Shown here in pieces: positions 1-5,234 of a stretch of DNA of 6,435 bases; position 1 is the stretch's first letter; every line of letters begins with the position of its first letter. The stretch comes from Frondihabitans sp. Lineage in GTDB: Bacteria; Actinomycetota; Actinomycetes; Actinomycetales; Microbacteriaceae. The notes under the pieces are model-generated. The model saw only the letters and a program-made list of their open reading frames with translations. It was not told the DNA's origin and made no database searches. Position numbers and translations under genes: made by a program. Location: positions 1-6,435 of the forward strand of contig JAODMX010000098.1 in assembly GCA_025464735.1 (NCBI GenBank), written 5' to 3'.

Positions 1-816
1 GAACCGTTCGCCGATGGATCCATTCTTGATGAAATACCTAGTCATTCCGTCTCGATAGAACTGACCCTTTTGGCCCTGCGCATTTGTACTTGAACTCTCG
101 TAGTGCAGCACGGCTTCTTCTCGAGCAAGCACGACTCGGCCACCGCTCTTTCGGACGCGCTCGCAAAAATCGACGTCCTCGAAATAGAGAAAGAACTCCT
201 CGTCGAACCCGCCAACGCGATCGAAGTATTCGCGCGAAACCAACATGCAGAAACCTGAAACCCAATCGAACTCTAAAGCAGGGCCTTTCACGAGAGCCTC
301 GCCATAGCCGCCGAGCGCTGAGGATCGAGAGAATGGGTTGGAAAACGCTTGAAGGGCTTTGCGCCGCCATTTGGGAGGAATAAGGTCGTCTATCCGCGTC
401 CACGCCGCGATCTCTTTCACTAGGCTCGGACGCGGACCTCCCGCAATTCCGGGGCCACCGTCACCGTAGACCATTCGAGGCGCAACAATGGCCGCATCTT
501 GGTCGAGTTGTACCTTCAGCAATTGCGCGACTGCCTCCGGTGACACGACGCAATCCGGATTGATGAGCAGTAGATCTCCGACCGGGTCCGCCCGATCGGC
601 AGCCCGATTAACTCCGGCCCCAAAACCGACGTTTCCGTCGCCTTGCAAGACGCGAATACGGGGGTCACGAATGTCGCCCAAGGCTTGCTCAGTGAGCCCG
701 CCTGAGGAGTTGTCCCAAACCACAATGTCGCATTGCGAAGATCGAAGCAGGGCCGAGACGCATCCCCGAATTATCGCTTCAGACTGATAAGCGACTATTA
801 CCGCCGTTAGTGACAT
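1..816 (-). CDS. GT2 family glycosyltransferase, rhamnosyltransferase-like, C-terminus missing
   Basis: Reading the minus strand from ATG 816 gives 272 codons with no stop to the window edge, so the gene continues outside. The protein has the GT-A fold signature of GT2: TAVIVAYQS (4-12), WDN (34-36), GNVGFGAGVNRA (61-72), LLLINPD (82-88, the metal/donor site region), WVSGFCMLV (185-193), GGFDEEFFLYFEDVDFCER (202-220, with the acidic E213-D214-D216 catalytic group) and H238-Y239. This combination is characteristic of WbbL-like and related rhamnosyltransferases, though GT2 donor specificity cannot be read reliably. It should add a sugar to the growing polyprenyl-linked repeat unit. ATG 816 abuts the TAG of the preceding gene. 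It has codons uncommon in high-GC actinobacteria: three ATA (residues 7, 15, 142), one TTA (181), several CTA. G+C falls to about 45% in the last 60 bases. These features suggest transferred DNA. Confidence 0.92.
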   Translation of the reverse strand, partial: MSLTAVIVAYQSEAIIRGCVSALLRSSQCDIVVWDNSSGGLTEQALGDIRDPRIRVLQGDGNVGFGAGVNRAADRADPVGDLLLINPDCVVSPEAVAQLLKVQLDQDAAIVAPRMVYGDGGPGIAGGPRPSLVKEIAAWTRIDDLIPPKWRRKALQAFSNPFSRSSALGGYGEALVKGPALEFDWVSGFCMLVSREYFDRVGGFDEEFFLYFEDVDFCERVRKSGGRVVLAREEAVLHYESSSTNAQGQKGQFYRDGMTRYFIKNGSIGERF

Positions 817-1995
817 CTATCGAGCCAGGCCTTCCACGAAATCATCCGCATAGTTCGCCCAAGTGAATCGAGCGCTTACGGTGTCCCGACCTGCTTGCCC
901 GATCGCCGCCGCACTTTCGGCGTCCGCAATCAATGCGACAAGTGCGGCCGCGATTTCCTCCGAGCCATCGGCTATTCGAGCGTTTACCCCATCGACAAGG
1001 CCGACAGGCTCGGCAGCGGTTGAATTGACCACCAACGGGGACCCACAAGCTAGTCCGCGCAGGGCTTTCATGAGAATCCCCGCGTCCACGAGCGAAGGGG
1101 CCAGAACCGCGCTGGCCGAGAAATACTCTTCTTCAATGCTCTCTACACGGCCGACGATCGAGATACCGTTCCTGCCGCTCAATTCCTCGAGCCAAGCCGG
1201 CGCTCCGATTCCAACAATTCGGAGTTGCGCACGAGGAAGAGACTTGCGCACTAGGGGCATGACTTCTTGAATGAGTGACAACGCCATCAGGTTGTTGGGC
1301 GTCCGCCACATAGCTCCGGCAAAAACGAAGACAGCCTTGGGCAATTGGGATGTATCCCACTGGCGCTGAGGGATCGTCGTGCCAAGTCGGAGCCGCGAGG
1401 AGTTCCGGTTCATTGCGCCGATCGTCTCCACGTCGCGTGGTGAAAGCGCGAAGACGTGACTTGCTCGAGTAATTGCTGCCCTCTCCACGGGACGAACTCG
1501 GTAATACTCGAACCATCGATAGAGCCGACTGACTCCGCTTGCCTGCTTGACTTTCTCGTACCAAATCCTTGTGGTCACGTCATGCAGAGTGATCGACCAG
1601 CTCCCCGAAAGTGACCTTCCAACTTCCGCCGGCTGAAGGTACTCGACGTGCACGTGGGAGACATCGAGAAGCCGGGACAATTCCAGAAACTCACGCGTAT
1701 TGACGCGGCGCCAATCTTTGCGAAGCGCCGCAGGGTACAAACCAAACAACCGAGCCACGGAGGGCCGGGCAGGGCTTGCTCGGTGATACGTGACGGGGTT
1801 CTCGTCATACCGGATTTCCACCGTCTCCCGCTGGCCAGGAGCGTAGACGTGGACCTCGAACTTAGCGGCGAGGGCCTTGATTGAACTAAGGGCGATGTCG
1901 TCCGCGGCGTGTCCGTGGGCCTCCAGCGGACTGTAGGGGGTCGCGATCAGAAGACGATCTTTGCTTGATTCGGGCCGGTGTGAGGAAAGAACCAT
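817..1995 (-). CDS. GT4-like (GT-B fold) glycosyltransferase
   Basis: A predicted cytoplasmic or membrane-associated glycosyltransferase of 392 residues, a normal length for GT4. The N-terminal half opens with LLIATPYSP (15-23) and a His/Gly-rich loop, and carries TLHD (136-139), a typical acceptor-domain element. The C-terminal nucleotide-sugar domain begins at FVFAGAMWRTPNN (223-235). It continues with LRIVGIG (258-264), GISIVGRV (277-284), YFSASAVLAPS (291-301), GILMKALRGLACGSPLVV (306-323) and a closing FTWANY helix (377-382). In GT4 proteins the segment after the Lys normally reads LEA, with Glu contacting the donor ribose; here R313-G314 replace it. ATG 1995 was chosen for its GAGG site and because family-like sequence starts just after; GTG 2001 is the alternative. 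Its stop is directly followed by the next ATG (TAGATG). It probably adds one sugar to the lipid-linked repeat unit; donor and linkage are unknown, and reduced or altered activity is possible. Confidence 0.88.
   Translation of the reverse strand: MVLSSHRPESSKDRLLIATPYSPLEAHGHAADDIALSSIKALAAKFEVHVYAPGQRETVEIRYDENPVTYHRASPARPSVARLFGLYPAALRKDWRRVNTREFLELSRLLDVSHVHVEYLQPAEVGRSLSGSWSITLHDVTTRIWYEKVKQASGVSRLYRWFEYYRVRPVERAAITRASHVFALSPRDVETIGAMNRNSSRLRLGTTIPQRQWDTSQLPKAVFVFAGAMWRTPNNLMALSLIQEVMPLVRKSLPRAQLRIVGIGAPAWLEELSGRNGISIVGRVESIEEEYFSASAVLAPSLVDAGILMKALRGLACGSPLVVNSTAAEPVGLVDGVNARIADGSEEIAAALVALIADAESAAAIGQAGRDTVSARFTWANYADDFVEGLAR
830..835 (-). promoter_or_regulatory. Probable ribosome binding site of the GT2 gene
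   Basis: The minus strand reads GGAAGG inside the last codons of the preceding gene, 13 bases before the ATG at 816. The spacing is longer than ideal, so re-initiation after the adjacent TAG stop may contribute. Confidence 0.4.
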
Positions 1996-2083
1996 GCTCA
2001 CGGGACCTCGACCGCCATTGAGGGCGAGGCACGTAAAAATCGCCGAAGGAACGCCCGCGAATTCTTCCGAGCACGAAAAGCCA
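1996..2083 (-). other. 88-base intergenic gap, the only one in the window
   Basis: This lies between the sugar transferase stop and the chosen start of the GT4-like gene. I see no convincing -10/-35 pair and no stem plus T-run terminator; the one TTTTT run has no good stem before it. It holds the GAGG ribosome site of the next gene and a six-codon ATG mini-ORF (2018-1998) that spans that site. Otherwise it appears empty, so read-through within one operon is the simplest view. Confidence 0.6.
2006..2009 (-). promoter_or_regulatory. Ribosome binding site of the GT4-like glycosyltransferase
   Basis: The minus strand reads GAGG, ten bases before the ATG at 1995 and four before an in-frame GTG at 2001. 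The ATG spacing is slightly long and the GTG spacing slightly short, so the start is uncertain by two codons. Starts further upstream would add low-complexity sequence unlike this family. Confidence 0.5.
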
Positions 2084-3604
2084 CTACGAGGCCTCCGAGT
2101 CTGAGGGCAGCACGACCGCACGGAACGTCTTCCACAGAATCACCAGGTCGCCGGTAATCGACCAGTTTTCGACGTAGAAGAGGTCGAGGCGAATGGCGTC
2201 TTCCCAACCGAGAGATGACCGACCGCCTATCTGCCAAAGTCCGCTCATACCGGGCTTGAGCAGCAGGCGTCGATGGGCCGCAGCGTCGTACAACTCGACT
2301 TCGCCCTGGCGTTGCGGACGCGGGCCGACAAGGCTCATGCTGCCGAGAAACACATTGAAAAGCTGTGGGAATTCATCGAGGGAATGCCGTCGGAGAAATC
2401 GGCCGATCCGCGTTACTCGCGGATCGTTTTCCACCTTAAACAGGGGGACTTCCGACCGCCCTTGCTTCGTCAGTAGCTCCGCGAGATCGTCGTCGGCATT
2501 CTGGTGCATGGAACGGAATTTCAGCATACGAAATGAGTCTCCATTGAGACCAATGCGCTCTTGCATGTAGAGCATGGGTCCGGTGGACGACAGCTTGACC
2601 AGGAGCGCAAGTACAAGGAGGAGCGGCGCCAGAGCGACAATCAGCGTGGTCGAACCGACAATGTCAAACGTCCGCTTTGCGATTAGCTTTCCGCCGTCAT
2701 AGCGAGGTGTCTCGACGTGGATCAGCGGGAGCCCGGCAACGGGACGCGTCCTGATCCTCGGACCACCAATGTCAGTTAGGCTCGGCGCCACGATGAGGTG
2801 TTGTCCTCCCGCTTCAAGACCCCAGCCCAGTTCCCGAATTGCTCGCGGGCCAAGCTCCGACGAACCTGTGATGACCACTGTGTCCGCACCTGTAAATTCG
2901 AGGGCCTCAAGCGCGGTGCTCATTGGGCCGGCGATCGGAACCGCTGTGCCGGGCAGCGTCGAGCCCTTGACTCCGCCCGGTGTACAGGCGCCAATGACGT
3001 GATAACCCTCTCGAGGATTTCTGGCGAGTTCGTTGGCAATGTGTAAGGCCGATTCTTCGGATCCGACGAGCAGAACCTGAGCGCTGAAGCTGCCCTGGTC
3101 GCGCTTGACAGAGAGCCATTGCCGCCACATCCATCGAGAGAAAAGCAGTACGAGCACACCCAAGGGCAGCGCGATCAGGATGTATCCGCGAGCCAGATCG
3201 ATCTTGAGCAGATAGGCGACGATTGCTATGAGTCCGAAGAGTCGTATGCTGCAGTCGACGATCTGCCGATACTCTCCCGAGCCGCCCCCGATAACGCGGT
3301 AATCCCGAGTGTCGTAGAGACCAAGCATCGCCATCCAGGCAAGGATCACGATGACAGAGACAGCCGTGTAACCAATTGCCAGATTGTTCAGGTTGCCTCT
3401 GATCCCGACGTTTCGACTGTCGAACCCGAAGTAAGCGATCTGCACGCCAAAGACGACCCAAAGCAGCACCAGGAGATCAGTTGCGCGGAGTCGACGTGCG
3501 TACTGAAGCGTCCAGCCGTGAGTCGTACCCCCGCCCGAAAGGGGCACAGATCCGGCAGGAGCGTTACTGCGGCTCCGAGTCGACCCGGCCCCCGGGCCGG
3601 TCAC
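2084..3604 (-). CDS. Polyprenyl glycosylphosphotransferase (priming sugar transferase, WbaP/CpsE type)
   Basis: This integral membrane enzyme transfers a sugar 1-phosphate from a nucleotide sugar to undecaprenyl phosphate, the first committed step of repeat-unit assembly. At 506 residues it has the usual large-family size. Four predicted membrane helices (about 42-60, 77-96, 119-134, 139-157) precede a Rossmann-like domain opening with VLLVGS (about 177-298). A hydrophobic helix (about 314-336) then leads into the catalytic domain: KRTFDIVGS (310-318), QERIGLNG (348-355), KFRSM (362-366), the catalytic pair D410-E411 in SLDEFPQL, SLVGPRP (424-430), and KPGMSGLWQIGGR (450-462). All expected residues are present. 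Start choice: GTG 3604 overlaps the upstream stop as GTGA and has a good ribosome site; starts up to 3802 lie inside the preceding gene. Most of the gene is lower in G+C than the genes before it. The sugar cannot be told from sequence alone; galactose, glucose and acetamido sugars are all known in the family. Confidence 0.95.
   Translation of the reverse strand: MTGPGAGSTRSRSNAPAGSVPLSGGGTTHGWTLQYARRLRATDLLVLLWVVFGVQIAYFGFDSRNVGIRGNLNNLAIGYTAVSVIVILAWMAMLGLYDTRDYRVIGGGSGEYRQIVDCSIRLFGLIAIVAYLLKIDLARGYILIALPLGVLVLLFSRWMWRQWLSVKRDQGSFSAQVLLVGSEESALHIANELARNPREGYHVIGACTPGGVKGSTLPGTAVPIAGPMSTALEALEFTGADTVVITGSSELGPRAIRELGWGLEAGGQHLIVAPSLTDIGGPRIRTRPVAGLPLIHVETPRYDGGKLIAKRTFDIVGSTTLIVALAPLLLVLALLVKLSSTGPMLYMQERIGLNGDSFRMLKFRSMHQNADDDLAELLTKQGRSEVPLFKVENDPRVTRIGRFLRRHSLDEFPQLFNVFLGSMSLVGPRPQRQGEVELYDAAAHRRLLLKPGMSGLWQIGGRSSLGWEDAIRLDLFYVENWSITGDLVILWKTFRAVVLPSDSEAS
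3585..3600. repeat. GC-only inverted repeat in the first codons of the sugar transferase
   Basis: Two 7-base arms (CCGGCCC at 3585-3591 and GGGCCGG at 3594-3600) are perfect inverted copies with two bases between, so a hairpin would form with about six or fewer pairs. In mRNA it starts one base after the GTG codon. It could hinder ribosome loading unless translation is coupled from upstream. It may equally be chance in GC-rich DNA. Confidence 0.5.
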
Positions 3605-4599
3605 CACGTCGCACCCCCGTCGCTCGAGATCATCGTGGAGTCGCCGGCCCACAACCACACGCTCGAGCCCGCGCTCGCCAGGGCGACATCGGAGGCGGAG
3701 AGCGAGGCGGCACCACCTTTCGGCGTCGCGCAGCCGAGGTTCGCGGGCGTCGACGACGCTCCCACCGGCAGTGCGAGCGACTCGATGTCGATTCCGCTGC
3801 ACCCGGTCACTCCCGTCCGCGCCACCAGGAACGCGCCCGACGTCGGGTCGACGGCGACGAGACCTGACAGATCGAGCGAGGCCCAGGATCCTGCGCCCTG
3901 ACGCACTCGGAGACCGTCACCGCAGAGCACAACGGTCTGAGTCGCCCCCTCGATCACACGCTCGGGGCTTGCGCAGGGTGAAGCGACCTTTCCCGACGAA
4001 AGGTGCACCGAGCCGTCGGACGGCGAGAGGTACGCCGACGAGGCGACGTCGCTCGGGGATGACTTCCAGAACTGGCCGTTGGTATAGCTGACGCTGGCCG
4101 CCAGGGCGCAGCTCGCTCCGCGCCCGCCGACGACCGTGTCGCGAGAGGTGCCGGCACTGAGCGACACGACGTCGTCGAGAGCGTTCGAACCGAGGTCGAC
4201 CGTCTTCCAGGTGGAGCCACCATCGGTGCTGCGTTCGACCTTGGCTCGGGTGGCGGCGGTCGTGCCGGCGACGCCGCAGGTCCCCTGGCTCACACGCCAG
4301 GCCTCCGTCGCGCTCACGGCCGACAGCAGAGGGACTTCGCTGATCGTCGACGACGCGGGTGCGGCAGTCCCCGTGGCGGAGGGGGTCGGGCTCGGGGTCG
4401 ATTCTGGAATGGGTGTGGCCGGGCTCGAGAACGTCGGGATCGGCCCCGGAGACTGCTGCGGCCTGGCTCCCACGCCATGCACGGCTATCAGAACAAGCAC
4501 GATGTCGAGCACCACGAACGCTGCGAGACCCGCGAAGACGACGAAGCGTCCGCGAGTCTCGAGCAAGGGTGTTCGCTCCCCCCGCGGCCCTCTGGCCAT
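3601..4599 (-). CDS. Membrane-anchored Asp-box (BNR-like) protein of unknown function
   Basis: I do not recognise this 332-residue protein as a named family. Visible layout: a short basic N-terminus (1-18), one strong hydrophobic helix (about 19-42), a Pro/Ser/Thr-rich linker (about 46-85), then a Gly/Ser/Thr/Val-rich domain of short beta-strand-like repeats. Two perfect Asp-boxes (S-x-D-x-G-x-T-W) sit at 124-131 and 325-332, with degenerate W-containing copies near 174-180 and 234-240. Six cysteines (108, 164, 209, 226, 267, 290) all lie after the helix, fitting disulfides outside the cell. Asp-boxes occur in beta-propellers such as sialidases and their non-enzymatic relatives; I see no catalytic signature. 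Topology is probably N-inside with the repeat domain outside. ATG at 4599 overlaps the phosphatase stop as TAATG, and its own stop overlaps the next start as GTGA, so it belongs to the operon. The protein ends exactly on the Trp of the second Asp-box. A glycan-binding or assembly role is a guess. Confidence 0.85.
   Translation of the reverse strand: MARGPRGERTPLLETRGRFVVFAGLAAFVVLDIVLVLIAVHGVGARPQQSPGPIPTFSSPATPIPESTPSPTPSATGTAAPASSTISEVPLLSAVSATEAWRVSQGTCGVAGTTAATRAKVERSTDGGSTWKTVDLGSNALDDVVSLSAGTSRDTVVGGRGASCALAASVSYTNGQFWKSSPSDVASSAYLSPSDGSVHLSSGKVASPCASPERVIEGATQTVVLCGDGLRVRQGAGSWASLDLSGLVAVDPTSGAFLVARTGVTGCSGIDIESLALPVGASSTPANLGCATPKGGAASLSASDVALASAGSSVWLWAGDSTMISSDGGATW
3612..3618 (-). 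promoter_or_regulatory. Ribosome binding site supporting the GTG start of the sugar transferase
   Basis: The minus strand reads GGGGGTG here, seven bases before the GTG at 3604. It can pair over all seven bases, with one G-U, to the extended anti-Shine-Dalgarno sequence. Together with the GTGA overlap it favours GTG 3604 over an upstream start that would prepend 66 residues read from the preceding gene. Confidence 0.6.
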
Positions 4600-5234
4600 T
4601 ACGCGTCGACCTGTCCCGTTGTTTCTCCGGACGGCTGGCCCGGTGGCCGCCCAGGCGCGCTGACGTCGCGCAGAGCATCGACCAGGGCCTCCACGTCGTG
4701 ATTGATCTCAGCGGCCGTCCGCTCGTGCACAGCGAGGCCACGCCCGTACGGGTCGACGATGTCGTCGTCAGCCTCGTCGTCGAGCGGCACTGTCAGGCCG
4801 CGTGCCGCAGCCACGGAGGCAACCAGGTCACCAGGATCCAGCCACCCGGCTCGATCCGCAGGCCCCACCACGGCGAGGAGGCGCGTGAGCTGACGAAGGG
4901 TGAACGTGTACCGCGAAGCACGCGGCAGCAGCTTCACCACGGCAGCGCGATGCGCGCGCGTCGCTGTCACGACGAGGTGGGCTTCGGCGATCATGCCCGC
5001 TTTCAGCGGGCGCGACAGATGCCCGTCGGGATTTCCGCCATAGTGGCGCGACAGGTTGGCATCGGTCTCGTCCATCGGAGCGCCCTCGTCGGCAACGGTG
5101 CCGGCGCTCGAGATGGAGTACGGACGATCCGAAGCGACGAGGCGTGCCCGAAGCAATTGCTCAGCCAGGGGCGAGCGGCAGATGTTGCCGGAGCAGACCG
5201 TCAGGATGACGAATCCGGAGCCGTCGGGCCTCAC
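4599..5234 (-). CDS. Low-molecular-weight protein tyrosine phosphatase
   Basis: A 211-residue cytoplasmic phosphatase of the LMW-PTP family. The catalytic P-loop CX5RS is complete at residues 14-21 (C14 nucleophile, R20 phosphate-binding), preceded by a hydrophobic strand (VILTV). The late DPY motif (D161-P162-Y163) supplies the general acid. SSAGT at 42-46 is also typical. It is longer than the usual roughly 150 residues: an extra stretch lies before the DPY motif (about 120-155), and a Pro/Gly-rich tail follows about 192. The start is GTG at 5234, overlapping the kinase stop as GTGA; no other usable start lies between it and the P-loop. The Shine-Dalgarno match is poor (GGCGG close to the start), so coupled translation from the kinase is likely. 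By position and family it should dephosphorylate the kinase's tyrosine tail, as Wzb does for Wzc. The substrate is inferred. Confidence 0.93.
   Translation of the reverse strand: MRPDGSGFVILTVCSGNICRSPLAEQLLRARLVASDRPYSISSAGTVADEGAPMDETDANLSRHYGGNPDGHLSRPLKAGMIAEAHLVVTATRAHRAAVVKLLPRASRYTFTLRQLTRLLAVVGPADRAGWLDPGDLVASVAAARGLTVPLDDEADDDIVDPYGRGLAVHERTAAEINHDVEALVDALRDVSAPGRPPGQPSGETTGQVDA

Noticed and set aside
38..403. 121-codon minus-strand frame within the GT2 gene, considered as a sign of frameshift
   Set aside because: The GT2 frame is continuous from 816 to 1 with all motifs in order. The other frame is Arg-rich with no motif, so no frameshift is needed.
2030..2045. T-run (TTTTT on the minus strand) as a possible terminator
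   Set aside because: No stable GC-rich stem directly precedes it; the best nearby pairing is about four bases.
1996..2121. 42-residue N-terminal extension of the GT4-like enzyme
   Set aside because: It would overlap the end of the sugar transferase and adds sequence unlike a GT4 start. The family-like beginning follows the ATG at 1995.
3605..3802. 66-residue N-terminal extension of the sugar transferase
   Set aside because: The extra residues come from the Asp-box gene read in another frame, are Arg-rich, and precede a better start (GTG at 3604 with ribosome site and GTGA overlap).
3119..3901. 260-codon open frame on the plus strand
   Set aside because: It lies antisense across the sugar transferase and Asp-box genes, both better supported by motifs and linked starts. 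Its translation is low-complexity Arg/Ser/Pro-rich with no domain.
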